DNA of 64,000 nt from Pontibacter flavimaris (GCF_001907195.1 NZ_LVWA01000009.1:124001-188000), one strand, 5' to 3'; positions 25,846-35,913 are shown, numbered from the stretch's first letter. Program-made: numbers and translations. The notes: a model not told the origin generated them from the sequence alone.

Positions 25846-26745
25846 GTGAACTGGCGCATCTGCATCAAGCAATTCGAGGAATACCTGAAACTGGAGAAGT
25901 CGCTCTCGCGCCACTCGGTAGAGGCTTACGGGCGCGATGTGCGCAAACTGGTCGAGTTCCTGGATGCGCGCGGGCTGCAGGTAGCGCCCGAGGAGATGGC
26001 GCCGGCCATACTTCGTGATTTCCTGGAGTGGATAAACGAACTGGGCATGACGCCGCACTCGCAGGCCCGCACCCTCTCCGGCATCCGCGCCTTCTACAAG
26101 TTTCTCATCATGGAGGACATGATGCAGACCGACCCCACCGATACCATCGAGGCGCCGAAACTGAGTCGCAAACTGCCCGATACCCTCGCCTTCCATGAGA
26201 TAGAGGAGCTGCTGGCCGCCATCGACCTCTCCACGCCCGAGGGCACCCGCAACCGCGCCATGCTGGAGACGCTCTACAGCTCCGGCCTCCGCGTGTCTGA
26301 GCTGCTGGAACTGCGCATCAGCAACTTGTATGAAGATGCCGGGTTCCTGAAGATCTCCGGTAAGGGCGAGAAAGAGCGCCTGGTGCCGATCGGGCGCGAC
26401 GCGCTGAAGCACATTAAGCTCTACCGCGAAGGCATCCGCTGCCACCTCAACATCAAGAAAGGGCACGAGGATATCCTCTTCCTGAACCGCCGCGGCGCTA
26501 AACTGACGCGCGTGATGGTGTTCACGATCATCAAAGACCTGGCCGCCAAAGCCGGTATCCAGAAAACGGTGAGCCCCCACACGTTCCGCCACTCCTTTGC
26601 CACGCACCTGATTGAGGGCGGCGCCGACCTGCGTGCCGTGCAGGAGATGCTGGGCCATGAGTCCATCACTACCACCGAGATCTACACACACCTGGACCGC
26701 GACTACCTGAAGCAGGTGATCAAGGATTTTCACCCGCGAAGCTGA
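25846..26745 (+). CDS. xerD: site-specific tyrosine recombinase XerD/XerC type
   Basis: A 299-residue recombinase. The SAM-like N-terminal domain (QFEEYLKLEKSLSRHSVEAY) is followed by the catalytic domain with all expected residues: R in YSSGLRVSELLEL (about 148), K in GKGEKERLVPIG, H and R in SPHTFRHSFATHL (about 245/248), H in EMLGHESITTTE (about 271) and tyrosine nucleophile in EIYTHLDRDYL (about 280). With FtsK, also in this window, it should resolve chromosome dimers. GTG start at 25846. It is not an integron integrase: the characteristic extra IntI segment between the last motifs is absent. Confidence 0.93.
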   Translation: MNWRICIKQFEEYLKLEKSLSRHSVEAYGRDVRKLVEFLDARGLQVAPEEMAPAILRDFLEWINELGMTPHSQARTLSGIRAFYKFLIMEDMMQTDPTDTIEAPKLSRKLPDTLAFHEIEELLAAIDLSTPEGTRNRAMLETLYSSGLRVSELLELRISNLYEDAGFLKISGKGEKERLVPIGRDALKHIKLYREGIRCHLNIKKGHEDILFLNRRGAKLTRVMVFTIIKDLAAKAGIQKTVSPHTFRHSFATHLIEGGADLRAVQEMLGHESITTTEIYTHLDRDYLKQVIKDFHPRS

Positions 26746-26775
26746 TAAAAGTATAAGCCTCTAAACCCAACCACT

Positions 26776-27489
26776 ATGTCAGAGCCACACGCAACAAACG
26801 GATCCGGTTTTAGGGAGTTTCTGCCCGAGTTTGTGTACGGCGGCATAGACGGTGCCATTACTACTTTTGCCGTGGTGGCCGGCGCCACGGGCGCCGGTTT
26901 TGAGATTCCGGTAATTATCATACTTGGTTTTGCCAACCTTATCGCGGACGGCTTCTCTATGTCGGTGGGTAATTTCTTTTCCTCCAAGGCAAACGTGGAT
27001 GCCTACGACAAGCATAAAGCCACCGAGTACTGGGAGATCGAAAACCTGCGGGAGACGGAGGTGGAGGAGATCCGCGACATCTACCGGAAAAAAGGCTTTG
27101 AGGGGGAACTGCTGGAGCAGGTAGTGGGGGTGATCACCTCTAACAAGGATGTATGGGTGGACACCATGATGAAGGAGGAACTGGAGCTATCCAAAGACCG
27201 CAAATCCCCCTACCAGACAGCCGGCATGACCTTCTTCTCCTTTCTGCTGATCGGGTTTATACCTTTGGCAGCCTATGTATTTGCCCTGCTCTTTAACACC
27301 AGCCAGGATAACCTATTTCTCTACGCCTGCCTGCTTACGGGGGTGGCGCTAAGTATAATCGGGGTGCTGAAGAGCACGTTGAATGATAAAAACGTGCTGC
27401 AAGGCTTGGCCGAAACGCTGTTTCTGGGTGGCATTGCCGCTATACTGGCCTACTTCGCCGGCGATTTCCTGGAGAACCTATTCAGGTGA
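26776..27489 (+). CDS. VIT1/CCC1-family transporter
   Basis: A 237-residue membrane protein with about five helices. The first pair surrounds YGGIDGAITTFAVVAGATGA and IIILGFANLIADGFSMSVGN, the VIT1/CCC1 signature. A soluble helical loop (about 80-135, EIENLRETEVEEIRDIYRKK) is rich in glutamates that in other members binds iron or manganese. It probably moves Fe2+ or Mn2+ across the inner membrane. It follows xerD by 30 bases. Confidence 0.88.
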   Translation: MSEPHATNGSGFREFLPEFVYGGIDGAITTFAVVAGATGAGFEIPVIIILGFANLIADGFSMSVGNFFSSKANVDAYDKHKATEYWEIENLRETEVEEIRDIYRKKGFEGELLEQVVGVITSNKDVWVDTMMKEELELSKDRKSPYQTAGMTFFSFLLIGFIPLAAYVFALLFNTSQDNLFLYACLLTGVALSIIGVLKSTLNDKNVLQGLAETLFLGGIAAILAYFAGDFLENLFR

Positions 27490-27640
27490 TATGACTGCAG
27501 CTGTACTTTTATACTTGCTTTAAGTTTTCTGAACCAGCTGACCAACTAATCAGGTTGCAATATCTTTGCCTTAAAGCAGTTATTCACGTTAGTGCCGGAC
27601 ACATGGCAATCTTTATACTTACCACACCCTGATATTCCAA

Positions 27641-29284
27641 ATGAAGCAATCTCTTTGCAGCCTTACGCTTATTTTATTTCTCTTTATTCCCTTTCTCGCA
27701 CTACCCCAATCTGTAAGCGACATTACGCCTACGCCTGTGCAGGTTAACCAGAAGCGGCGAGGGCATGTTGCCATTAACCGGGAAGCACAGATTGTGTATG
27801 ATGCGCAGTTTGCGGACCAGGCCGCTTATCTGGAAGAGATGCTGGCTGCCCAGACCGGGCTGCGCCTGGCGCTACAGCCGAACAACCGGCAGAAAAACAC
27901 TGCCGGCAACCGCATACGCCTGCTGTTTGGTGGGCGGGCTATCACAAAGGCGGAAATGTATACTTTAACGGTTTCGGGTAAAGATGTCATCATCAGGGCC
28001 AAAGACACAGGCGGTATGGTATATGGCATCCAGACGCTGCTGCAGCTTTTCCCGCTGGAGCAGGTAGCAGAAGTGGAAATTCCAAACGTGGAAATAAAGG
28101 ACTATCCGCGCTTTTCCTACCGGGGCATGCACCTGGACGTGGTGCGGCATATGTTCCCGCTTGAGTTCATCAAAAAGTATATCGACTACCTGGCTTTCCA
28201 TAAATTCAACACCTTCCACTGGCACCTGACCGACGACCAGGGCTGGCGCATTGAAATAGAGTCTTACCCCAAACTTAACACCATCGGCTCCTGGCGTGAG
28301 GCAACCCTGATCGGCCACTTTAAAGACCAGCCCGCCCGCTACGACTCGACCCGCTACGGCGGCTATTATACCAAGGATGAGGTGCGCGAGGTGATTCGCT
28401 ATGCCGCGGTCCGGGGGATCAGCATCATTCCTGAAATAGACATACCCGGCCATAGCCGCGCCACCATAGCGGCCTATCCGGAATTTAGCACCCGCCCCGA
28501 CACTACCTGGAATGTGGCGACCACCTGGGGCATGTATAACCGCCAGAACAACGTACTGCAGCCAAATCCCGCTACCTTTAAGTTCCTGGAGAAGGTTTTT
28601 CAGGAGGTGGCAGAGCTGTTTCCGGCCCCGTACTTCCACCTGGGTGGGGATGAGTGCAGCAAAATGTGGTGGAAAGCCGACCCGGTGTCGCAGCAGTTTA
28701 TCCAGGACCACAACCTGAAGGATGAGAAGGGGCTGCAGACCTACTTTGTGGAGCAGGTGGCTGGCTACCTGGCTGCGAAGGGAAAGAAAGTGATCGGCTG
28801 GCACGAGATTCTGGAAGGGGACCTGGACACCTCTACCCTGATCATGAACTGGGGCGGGGAGAAGGAAGGCATTGCCGCTGCCATGCGCGGGCACCAGGTC
28901 ATAATGGCACCGGGCAAGCCGTTATACTTTGACCATTACCAGTCGAAAGACCCGCTGGACAGCCTCGCCATCCATGGTTATAACCCTCTAGATGCTGTCT
29001 ATGCCTTCGAGCCCGTGCCTGACACCTTACGTAAGCTAAACCTGGATCGCTTTATTGTGGGGGCGCAGGCCAACGTGTGGACAGAGTACATCGGCAGTCC
29101 GGCTAAGGTAGAGTACATGGTCTTCCCGAGGATGACGGCACTGAGCGAGGTGCTTTGGTCCCCACGCCACAAGAGAGATTACCAGGACTTCAAAAGGAGG
29201 CTTGAGCAAGCCATCATCCCACGGTATGAATATTGGGGAGCTGCCTATTTCCGTAATTTTGAGCAATGGACGGCGGAGAAGTAA
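27641..29284 (+). CDS. beta-N-acetylhexosaminidase, GH20
   Basis: A 547-residue exported glycosidase (signal peptide to about residue 23). The GH20 N-terminal alpha/beta domain covers about 30-150. The catalytic barrel starts PRFSYRGMHLDVVRHMFP and includes FHWHLTDDQGWRIEIESYPK. The catalytic aspartate-glutamate pair is in YFHLGGDECSKMWW (about residues 337-338), and NWGGEKEG and ANVWTEYI follow. It would remove terminal N-acetylhexosamine from chitin oligomers or glycans. No SusC/SusD or sorting domain accompanies it, so it is probably periplasmic. Confidence 0.94.
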   Translation: MKQSLCSLTLILFLFIPFLALPQSVSDITPTPVQVNQKRRGHVAINREAQIVYDAQFADQAAYLEEMLAAQTGLRLALQPNNRQKNTAGNRIRLLFGGRAITKAEMYTLTVSGKDVIIRAKDTGGMVYGIQTLLQLFPLEQVAEVEIPNVEIKDYPRFSYRGMHLDVVRHMFPLEFIKKYIDYLAFHKFNTFHWHLTDDQGWRIEIESYPKLNTIGSWREATLIGHFKDQPARYDSTRYGGYYTKDEVREVIRYAAVRGISIIPEIDIPGHSRATIAAYPEFSTRPDTTWNVATTWGMYNRQNNVLQPNPATFKFLEKVFQEVAELFPAPYFHLGGDECSKMWWKADPVSQQFIQDHNLKDEKGLQTYFVEQVAGYLAAKGKKVIGWHEILEGDLDTSTLIMNWGGEKEGIAAAMRGHQVIMAPGKPLYFDHYQSKDPLDSLAIHGYNPLDAVYAFEPVPDTLRKLNLDRFIVGAQANVWTEYIGSPAKVEYMVFPRMTALSEVLWSPRHKRDYQDFKRRLEQAIIPRYEYWGAAYFRNFEQWTAEK

Positions 29285-29457
29285 AGAGGGGCGACACAAA
29301 CTGTTTCTGAATCAGGGCAGCTTTGCTAGCGCAGGCAAGGGGGGTATTCTGATGCTGGCTCAGGGTGTGACAGGAGACAAAATGGCCTTCTCAGGGCTTG
29401 TTGTAGCTCGCTTTTCTAAAAGATCCACTTCCTTCAGCAATCATTAAAACCTAATCC

Positions 29458-29465
29458 TATCTTTG
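29458..29465 (+). promoter_or_regulatory. Candidate -7 box for pyrD
   Basis: TATCTTTG matches TAnnTTTG, 30 bases before the pyrD GTG start. No good TTTG lies at the expected -33 distance, so support is partial. Confidence 0.4.
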
Positions 29466-29494
29466 CAGGCAAGTATAACCTAACCCGATACGCC

Positions 29495-30526
29495 GTGTAT
29501 AAGAGCCTCCTGCGCCCGCTGCTTTTCCAGCTTGATCCCGAGAAAGTGCATTACCTCACTACCGATGCCCTGCGTGCCTCGCTGAGACTGCCTTTCGCCA
29601 AAAGCATTACCGAAAGTATGTTTAAGTTGGAGGATGCGAGGCTGGAGCGCGAGCTGTTCGGACTGAGGTTCCCAAACCCGGTGGGGCTGGCCGCAGGCTT
29701 TGATAAGGACGCGATGCTGGTGGACGAACTGGCCGAGCTGGGCTTTGGCTTTGTGGAGATCGGCACCCTGACGCCCAAGCCGCAGCCGGGCAATGACAAG
29801 CCGCGCCTGTTCCGTTTGCCGCAGGACCAGGCCATCATCAACCGCATGGGCTTTAACAACCTGGGGGTGGATGCGGCTGTGCGGAGGCTGGAGCAGCGCA
29901 AAAGCAACATCCTTGTGGGCGGCAACATCGGCAAGAACAAGGTAACACCGAACGAGGAGGCGCTCCGCGATTACTTATACTGCTTCAGGGCGTTGTTCCA
30001 CGTGGTGGATTACTTTGTGGTGAACGTGAGCTCGCCCAACACGCCGGATTTGCGCGCGCTGCAGGACAAGGAGCCGCTGCAGAAGCTGCTGGTTTCGCTG
30101 CAGGAGGAGAACCAGAAAATGGGCACGCCCAAGCCGCTGCTGCTCAAAATAGCCCCGGACCTGAACCTGGACCAGCTCAACGACATCATCGAAATTGCTC
30201 AGGAGGCCAAACTCAGCGGCATCATCGCCACGAACACCACCGTCAGCCGCCAGGGCCTGCAAACGACAGGGGCGCGGGTACAGGAAATCGGAATGGGCGG
30301 CCTGAGCGGAAAACCGCTGACCATCCCTTCTACCCAAATTATACAGCACCTGCGCACGTTTCTGCCCCCTGCTATCCGTTTGATCGGGGTGGGCGGCATC
30401 ATGACGGCCCAGGACGCGGTAGACAAAATGAACGCCGGTGCCGACCTGGTGCAACTCTACACCGGCTTCATCTATGAAGGGCCATCCCTGATAAGCCAGA
30501 TCAATAAAAAATTACTTTCCAGATAA
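29495..30526 (+). CDS. pyrD: quinone-dependent dihydroorotate dehydrogenase
   Basis: A 343-residue class 2 DHODH for pyrimidine synthesis, peripheral on the inner membrane. The N-terminal helix [20 protein letters not shown] is the membrane-association segment of this class. FMN and substrate motifs are [31 protein letters not shown], the catalytic serine in [12 protein letters not shown] and [16 protein letters not shown]. Length is standard and the start is GTG. pyrF lies about 4.5 kb downstream but not in the same operon. Confidence 0.96.
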   Translation: MYKSLLRPLLFQLDPEKVHYLTTDALRASLRLPFAKSITESMFKLEDARLERELFGLRFPNPVGLAAGFDKDAMLVDELAELGFGFVEIGTLTPKPQPGNDKPRLFRLPQDQAIINRMGFNNLGVDAAVRRLEQRKSNILVGGNIGKNKVTPNEEALRDYLYCFRALFHVVDYFVVNVSSPNTPDLRALQDKEPLQKLLVSLQEENQKMGTPKPLLLKIAPDLNLDQLNDIIEIAQEAKLSGIIATNTTVSRQGLQTTGARVQEIGMGGLSGKPLTIPSTQIIQHLRTFLPPAIRLIGVGGIMTAQDAVDKMNAGADLVQLYTGFIYEGPSLISQINKKLLSR

Positions 30527-30601
30527 GCCACATTCGGACAGGCGGGCTGAGGCATTGCCACGAAAAAGTGTAAATTTGGGATTCTAACGATAGCTGAGGG
30601 T

Positions 30602-33211
30602 ATGGCCAAGAACACTTACAGAGACGACACGCTGCAAGCAGGGCGGAAGAACGAGGTGCGCGGTAAGAATGAGCCGCGTGGAGCAAATGTGCCGAAGGGG
30701 CAGAAACCGAAGAAAGAAAAGAAAAAATGGGCCTTCCGGATTCCAAGACCCCGGATTAATCTAAGAATCGGGTTTCTGCACGACCGCCGCTTTAAGCTGT
30801 CGGCCGGCTTCACGTTCCTGCTTATCTCCTTCTTCCTCACCATTGCGTTTGTGTCCTACCTCTTCACCGGCAACGCCGACCAAAGCGTGGTAGAAACCGT
30901 GAGCGGCTCCGGCCTGAAAGAGTCGGGGAAGGAGGCGGAGAACTGGTTAGGCCTGGTGGGTGCCTGGATCTCGCACTTCTTCATCAACGATTTAGTGGGC
31001 ATCGGTGCCTTCTTCCTGATACCGGTGCTGTTCTTCACCGGCTCAAAGATTGTTTTTAAGCGCGTAAACGTGTCGCTGAGCTATGTGCTGGGCCTCTGCA
31101 GCTTCGGCATGCTGTGGCTGAGTCTGATGATGGGCTACATTGTGTTCACGTTGGATGCCATTGGGCCGTACGGCTTTCTGGGTGGTGCCGTGGGTATTGA
31201 GGCGGCCCTCTGGCTCAACAGCCTGATTGGCTGGGGCTCGTGGCTGCTGCTGGGCTTCCTGCTGCTGGTATTTGTGGTGAGTTTCTTCAACGTTACAAGT
31301 ATAAACTGGGGCAGCGCCAAGCCTGCCCTGGCTACGGAAGGCGCCGGCGCCGAGAAAAACTATGCCGAGAGCCTGGGCGATGTGCTGGGCGCCAAAACAA
31401 GCCACATCAACCACAACGCCGACCCTACGGCCTCGCTGGAGTATGAAGAAGAGGAGGATGAGGTACCGTTCGACGAGGACGATGAGGAAATAAACCGTGC
31501 GCTGGAGATGGAGCTGCACGCGCTGCAGCAACAGAAAAAGCCGGAGCCGCCCGCCGCCCCGGCAAAGTATGACTCCCCATCGCTGGAACTGGACATAGAC
31601 CTGCCGGAAGACCTGGAACTGGAGGAGGAACCGGAAGAGGAGTCGGAAATGGCGCTGCAAATAGAGGAGACGCCGGAGGAGGAAAGGGCCATCGGGGATA
31701 TGGAGAACTACGACCCGACGCTGGACCTGGCCCGCTACCAGTACCCGAACATCGAGCTGCTGAACGACTATGGTGCCAACAAGATACAGGTAACCAAGGA
31801 AGAGCTGGAGGAAAACAAGGACAAGATCGTGGCCACGCTAGGCCATTATAACATCGGCATCGCCAGCATTAAAGCCACCATCGGCCCTACGGTGACGCTA
31901 TACGAGATCGTGCCGGACGCCGGGGTGCGTATCTCCAAGATCAAGAACCTGGAGGACGACATTGCCCTGAGCTTAGCGGCTCTGGGAATCCGTATCATCG
32001 CGCCGATCCCGGGCAAGGGTACCATCGGTATCGAGGTGCCTAACACGAAAAAGGAGATGGTTTCCATCCGCTCCATACTTTCCACGGAGAAGTTCATGAA
32101 GAGCGACATGGACCTGCCGATCGCCTTCGGTAAGACCATCACCAACGAGGTGTTCATCACCGATTTGGCCAAGATGCCACACTTGCTCATGGCGGGTGCC
32201 ACAGGACAGGGTAAGTCCGTAGGCCTGAACACCATCCTGACCTCGCTGCTCTACAAGCGCCACCCTTCGCAGCTCAAGTTCGTACTCGTGGACCCGAAGA
32301 AGGTGGAACTCTCGCTGTTTAACAAGATCGAGCGCCACTTCCTGGCCAAACTGCCTGACACCGACGAGGCCATCATCACCGACACGAAAAAGGTAGTGAA
32401 CACGCTCAACTCGCTGTGTATGGAGATGGATATGCGCTACGATCTGCTCAAGGATGCCGGCTGCCGTAACCTGAAAGAGTATAACCGCAAGTTTGTGGAG
32501 CGCAAGCTGAACCCGCAGAAAGGCCACCGCTTTATGCCCTACATCGTGCTGGTGATTGACGAACTCGCCGACCTGATGATGACAGCCGGCAAGGAGGTGG
32601 AAACGCCGATTGCCCGCCTCGCGCAGTTGGCCCGAGCCATCGGCATTCACCTGGTGGTAGCCACGCAGCGCCCGTCGGTGAACGTAATCACGGGTATCAT
32701 CAAGGCTAACTTCCCGGCACGTATTTCCTTCAAAGTAACTTCCAAGATCGACTCCCGCACTATTCTGGATGCCGGTGGTGCCGATCAGCTGATCGGGCAG
32801 GGAGATATGCTTTTCTCCATCGGCTCGGATATGATCCGTATCCAGTGTGCTTTTGTGGACACGCCGGAGGTGGACCGCATCTGCGACCACATTGGCGGGC
32901 AGCAGGGCTACAGCGATGCCTACCTTCTGCCGGAGTTTGTGGGCGATGAGGGCGGAAATGACAAGGCCGACTTCGACCCGAGCAACCGCGACCCTTTGTT
33001 TGAAGAAGCTGCCCGCGTAATTGTGCAGCACCAGCAGGGAAGCACCTCGCTGCTGCAGCGCCGCCTGAAACTGGGCTACAACCGTGCAGGCCGTTTGATT
33101 GACCAACTGGAGAGCGCCGGGGTGGTGGGTCCGTTTGAGGGGAGCAAGGCCCGCGAAGTTTTAATTACCGATGAGTACAGTTTGGAACAGTTATTGAATA
33201 CACTCGGGTAG
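30602..33211 (+). CDS. ftsK: DNA translocase FtsK
   Basis: An 869-residue chromosome translocase at the division septum. A basic N-terminal tail is followed by four membrane helices (about residues 65-215), an acidic linker (about 285-370, with DDEEINRALEMELHALQQ), the alpha and beta motor domains with Walker A GATGQGKSVGLNTIL (about 530) and Walker B VLVIDELADLMM, and the C-terminal winged-helix gamma domain (TSLLQRRLKLGYNRAGRLID) that reads orienting DNA sequences. It should activate XerD at dif. lolA follows 27 bases later. Confidence 0.97.
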   Translation: MAKNTYRDDTLQAGRKNEVRGKNEPRGANVPKGQKPKKEKKKWAFRIPRPRINLRIGFLHDRRFKLSAGFTFLLISFFLTIAFVSYLFTGNADQSVVETVSGSGLKESGKEAENWLGLVGAWISHFFINDLVGIGAFFLIPVLFFTGSKIVFKRVNVSLSYVLGLCSFGMLWLSLMMGYIVFTLDAIGPYGFLGGAVGIEAALWLNSLIGWGSWLLLGFLLLVFVVSFFNVTSINWGSAKPALATEGAGAEKNYAESLGDVLGAKTSHINHNADPTASLEYEEEEDEVPFDEDDEEINRALEMELHALQQQKKPEPPAAPAKYDSPSLELDIDLPEDLELEEEPEEESEMALQIEETPEEERAIGDMENYDPTLDLARYQYPNIELLNDYGANKIQVTKEELEENKDKIVATLGHYNIGIASIKATIGPTVTLYEIVPDAGVRISKIKNLEDDIALSLAALGIRIIAPIPGKGTIGIEVPNTKKEMVSIRSILSTEKFMKSDMDLPIAFGKTITNEVFITDLAKMPHLLMAGATGQGKSVGLNTILTSLLYKRHPSQLKFVLVDPKKVELSLFNKIERHFLAKLPDTDEAIITDTKKVVNTLNSLCMEMDMRYDLLKDAGCRNLKEYNRKFVERKLNPQKGHRFMPYIVLVIDELADLMMTAGKEVETPIARLAQLARAIGIHLVVATQRPSVNVITGIIKANFPARISFKVTSKIDSRTILDAGGADQLIGQGDMLFSIGSDMIRIQCAFVDTPEVDRICDHIGGQQGYSDAYLLPEFVGDEGGNDKADFDPSNRDPLFEEAARVIVQHQQGSTSLLQRRLKLGYNRAGRLIDQLESAGVVGPFEGSKAREVLITDEYSLEQLLNTLG

Positions 33212-33238
33212 AAACCTGAAAAGTACTTTATACACGAC

Positions 33239-33883
33239 ATGAAAAAAATACTCTCTTTACTGCTGCTTGTGCTGATGTTTGTATCGGTGGCCCAGGCCCA
33301 GCAAGATCCTGAAGCGACCAAGATCCTGAATGCCATGAGCCAGAAGTACCGCTCCATGAAGGCCTTTAAGGCTGATTTTGCCCAGACGTTGGAAAACCCG
33401 TCGTCCAAGGTGAAGGAAACCATGAACGGCAGCATTACTGTGAGCGGCGAAAAGTATAGGCTGGGGGTGAGCGGCCAGGAGATCATCAGCGATGGCAAGA
33501 CCTTGTATACTTTTCTGAAGGACGCCAACGAGGTAACTATTACCGAGACAGACGAAGAAGCGGAGGCCATGGCGCCAGGCAAGATTTTCGACATGTATAA
33601 GAAGGGCTACAAGTATGCCTACGCCGGCACCGAGACGGTGGGAGGCGTGAAGCACGATGTGGTGGAGCTCGCACCGGAAGACCGCAAGAACCCGATCTAC
33701 AAAGTGCGCCTGTACATCAGCCAGAAAGACAAGACGCTGAAGAGCTGGGAAATGTTCCGTAACAACGGCAACCGCTATACTTATACTATCAGCAATTTCC
33801 AGGCAAACCCAACGCTGGCCACCGACGCCTTTACGTTTAACAAGGCCAAGTATAAGGGCGTGAACGTGGTAGACTTAAGATAA
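33239..33883 (+). CDS. lolA: outer-membrane lipoprotein carrier LolA
   Basis: A 214-residue periplasmic protein with a signal peptide (about 1-21, LMFVSVAQAQ). LolA carries lipoproteins from the Lol ABC transporter to the outer membrane. The family opening AFKADFAQTLENPSSKVKET is clear and the half-barrel repeats (SGEKYRLGVSGQEIISDGKT) follow. It is probably cotranscribed with ftsK, and a strong terminator follows. Confidence 0.93.
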   Translation: MKKILSLLLLVLMFVSVAQAQQDPEATKILNAMSQKYRSMKAFKADFAQTLENPSSKVKETMNGSITVSGEKYRLGVSGQEIISDGKTLYTFLKDANEVTITETDEEAEAMAPGKIFDMYKKGYKYAYAGTETVGGVKHDVVELAPEDRKNPIYKVRLYISQKDKTLKSWEMFRNNGNRYTYTISNFQANPTLATDAFTFNKAKYKGVNVVDLR

Positions 33884-33904
33884 TCCAACCAATTTATGAT
33901 ACTG

Positions 33905-33938
33905 AAAAAGGCTGCTCCTGTTTGGGGCAGCCTTTTTG
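33905..33938 (+). terminator. Rho-independent terminator of ftsK-lolA
   Basis: AAAAAGGCTGC (33905-33915) pairs with GCAGCCTTTTT (33927-33937). Confidence 0.92.
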
Positions 33939-34046
33939 CTTTTTATACTTTGGGGCCGTTTTTTGGAGCTGTGCAAACAATCCTGCCGCGAGTTTTCACC
34001 CTTATCTTGTTCCACATTTTTTCTGGCAATGCGTCTTTTCAAGAAC

Positions 34047-34152
34047 AATTGTCCCCTTGAGGGGACAACAGGGGTGTAGAGCTACGGAGCGTATACTTTT
34101 GCTGGTGAATCTGCAGGTGTAAACACCCCTATGGTCCCCTCAAGGGGACAAT
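34047..34152. repeat. Nested inverted-repeat element
   Basis: The left arm (34047-34077) and right arm (34123-34152) are near-perfect reverse complements about 30 bases long, separated by 45 bases. Each arm carries its own hairpin: TTGTCCCCT-TG-AGGGGACAA at 34049-34068 is a perfect 9-bp stem, and GGTCCCCTCAAGGGGACA is the right-hand equivalent. An inner pair CAGGGGTGT / ACACCCCT completes the design. No ORF is inside. It looks like a small non-autonomous element or a structured RNA. The rest of the gene-free stretch 33939-34328 holds only AAGTATA words. Confidence 0.85.
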
Positions 34153-34328
34153 GTTACACTACTGTTGTTGCTGTTGATTCTATAGGGCCGAATCTAAAAA
34201 GATAAGGAGGCACGTGTTACAAATCCGCGCCAGCAAAGAAGAAAATTTTTGTAAGAACTACCGGTTATACTTTTAAACGCGGACTTTCTCATACTTTTCC
34301 ACCAACTGCATACCCTGCGTATTACCAG
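34153..34328. other. Gene-free stretch between the inverted-repeat element and the lipoprotein gene
   Basis: AT-richer sequence with no open frame of note. It contains two TATACTT words (near 34266 and 34292) and no clear terminator for the minus-strand lipoprotein gene ending at 34329. Confidence 0.45.
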
Positions 34329-34856
34329 TTAATAAACTGCGTAATCGAGGCGCAGGTTGAAACTAACTACCATATCCTCCTCCACACGCACCGGGTTTAT
34401 ACCGCCCTGCCCGTCAAGACCATTGGCATAGAGCTTCCCGTTTTCCTGGATGAAGACAGAGTAGGTGCCGGGAGTCAGTTTGGCCTGGTAAAAGCCCTCA
34501 GCGTCGCTCTCCACCGTTACAACAGGTTTAGCATCAAGCGTATAGTATAGAAAGTCGTGCCGGTTGGCCTCCTGCAGGGTGGTGTAGGGGTAGATAACGA
34601 TCTTCCGCTTAATAGGGTACTCTTTGCAGGTGCTGTTCGGCCCGATGATGGGCATGCAGTTGCCTTCTATCAGGGTGAGCGTGCCGGTAATGCCCTGGGT
34701 AATAGAGACCTTCTTCTTATTCTGTTGCGTGAGTTCTTCCGTGTTATTCACCCATTGGTTCGGGGCTGCTTCATCCTCTTCTTTGTTGCACCCGGTTAAA
34801 AGGAGCACATGGAAAAGAAGAGCAAGTATGGAGGAGGCTGCTTTCATGGCTTTCAA
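34329..34856 (-). CDS. lipoprotein with a transthyretin-like/carboxypeptidase-regulatory domain
   Basis: A 175-residue exported lipoprotein: signal peptide with lipobox LLLTGC (cysteine about 23), then [14 protein letters not shown]. The mature domain has [15 protein letters not shown] and a closing beta sandwich ([20 protein letters not shown]), the usual carboxypeptidase-regulatory or prealbumin-like repeat. The function is not known. It diverges from pyrF. Confidence 0.75.
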   Translation of the reverse strand: MKAMKAASSILALLFHVLLLTGCNKEEDEAAPNQWVNNTEELTQQNKKKVSITQGITGTLTLIEGNCMPIIGPNSTCKEYPIKRKIVIYPYTTLQEANRHDFLYYTLDAKPVVTVESDAEGFYQAKLTPGTYSVFIQENGKLYANGLDGQGGINPVRVEEDMVVSFNLRLDYAVY

Positions 34857-34917
34857 TTTAATTTTAAGACCCTTTTACAGGATGATAGGTTGCAATTACA
34901 GGAAAGGAACCGGAAAG

Positions 34918-34948
34918 TTTCGACCTCTGAAGCAAATTCATACTTTTG
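34918..34948 (+). promoter_or_regulatory. pyrF promoter
   Basis: TTTC at 34918-34921, 19-base spacer, TACTTTTG at 34941-34948 (full TAnnTTTG). It lies 26 bases before the chosen ATG, which supports that start over upstream in-frame ones. Confidence 0.7.
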
Positions 34949-34974
34949 TAGAAATCAACTATCCCCCGCAAGCC

Positions 34975-35802
34975 ATGACTAGAGAGCAGCTTTTCGAGCA
35001 GATCCTGACCAAGAAATCATACTTGTGTATCGGCCTCGATACCGACCCGCTGAAACTCCCGCAGCACCTGCTGGAGCTGGAGGACCCAGTTTTCGAGTTT
35101 AACCGCCAGATCATAGAGGCCACCGCCGACCTTTGTGTGGCTTACAAACCCAACATTGCCTTTTATGAGGCGCAGGGGCCGCAGGGTTGGATAAGCTTGC
35201 AAAAGACGCTGGAGGTAATTCCGCAGAATATTTTTACCATTGCCGATGCCAAGCGCGGCGATATTGGCAACACCTCGGAGCTTTACGCCCGTGCCTTTTT
35301 CGACAACATGGATTTTGACTCCATTACGGTGGCGCCCTACATGGGAGCGGACTCGGTGAAGCCGTTCCTGACGCAGGCCGGCAAGTGGGTTATACTTTTA
35401 GCCCTGACTTCTAACGCCGGCAGCCAGGATTTTCAGATGCTGCGCCTGGAGGACGGCAACGAAGAATACCTGTTTGAGCAGGTGCTGAGAACCAGCCAGG
35501 AGTGGGGCAATCCGGACCAGTTGATGTACGTGGTAGGGGCCACGCAGGCCGAGTATGTGCAGCGCGTGCGCCAGGTAGCACCGGATAACTTCCTGCTGGT
35601 GCCGGGCGTGGGTGCGCAGGGCGGTAGCCTGGAAGAAATCTCCCGCCTCGGCATGAACCGCCAGTGCGGCTTGCTGGTAAACTCGTCGCGCGCCATCATC
35701 TACGCCTCCTCGGGCTACGATTTTGCCGAAAGAGCGAGAGAAGCCGCCTTTGCCGTGCAGCGCGAAATGGAGGTACTGTTGGAGGAGTTGTTGGTGGGGT
35801 AA
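34975..35802 (+). CDS. pyrF: orotidine-5'-phosphate decarboxylase
   Basis: A 275-residue UMP-forming enzyme of the longer 'type 2' PyrF class. The opening [20 protein letters not shown] is diagnostic, the catalytic charged network is in [17 protein letters not shown] (about residue 90), and the phosphate-binding end is [15 protein letters not shown] followed by [11 protein letters not shown]. The frame is open far upstream (to 34624), but the promoter at 34918-34948 and family start fix the ATG at 34975. Confidence 0.95.
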   Translation: MTREQLFEQILTKKSYLCIGLDTDPLKLPQHLLELEDPVFEFNRQIIEATADLCVAYKPNIAFYEAQGPQGWISLQKTLEVIPQNIFTIADAKRGDIGNTSELYARAFFDNMDFDSITVAPYMGADSVKPFLTQAGKWVILLALTSNAGSQDFQMLRLEDGNEEYLFEQVLRTSQEWGNPDQLMYVVGATQAEYVQRVRQVAPDNFLLVPGVGAQGGSLEEISRLGMNRQCGLLVNSSRAIIYASSGYDFAERAREAAFAVQREMEVLLEELLVG

Positions 35803-35841
35803 AATTGGGGGTTGCTGATACTTTCTAATGGCTTTTGTGTA

Positions 35842-35909
35842 TAGTATAAACGACAACATACGGTTATCTGTCAAAAACGACAATAAACAGTATGTTGTCG
35901 TTTATACTA
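35842..35909. repeat. Perfect 20-bp inverted repeat upstream of the cassette-like genes
   Basis: TAGTATAAACGACAACATAC (35842-35861) is repeated exactly as its reverse complement at 35890-35909, separated by 28 bases. The loop holds a third partial copy of AAACGACAA (about 35876). It ends three bases before the GTTG boundary at 35913. It may be a recombination site, a terminator-like hairpin or an operator; there is no T-tract. The arm begins with the AGTATAA word common throughout this window. Confidence 0.85.
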
Positions 35910-35913
35910 ACCG

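Noticed and set aside
25846..26745. XerD-like recombinase as the integrase for the cassette-like units
   Set aside because: It lacks the extra segment typical of IntI integrases, is 9 kb away, and sits in the normal aroQ-xerD context with housekeeping features.
34049..34152. CCCC/GGGG palindromes as a CRISPR array
   Set aside because: Only two arms in inverted, not direct, orientation; no spacers or cas genes.
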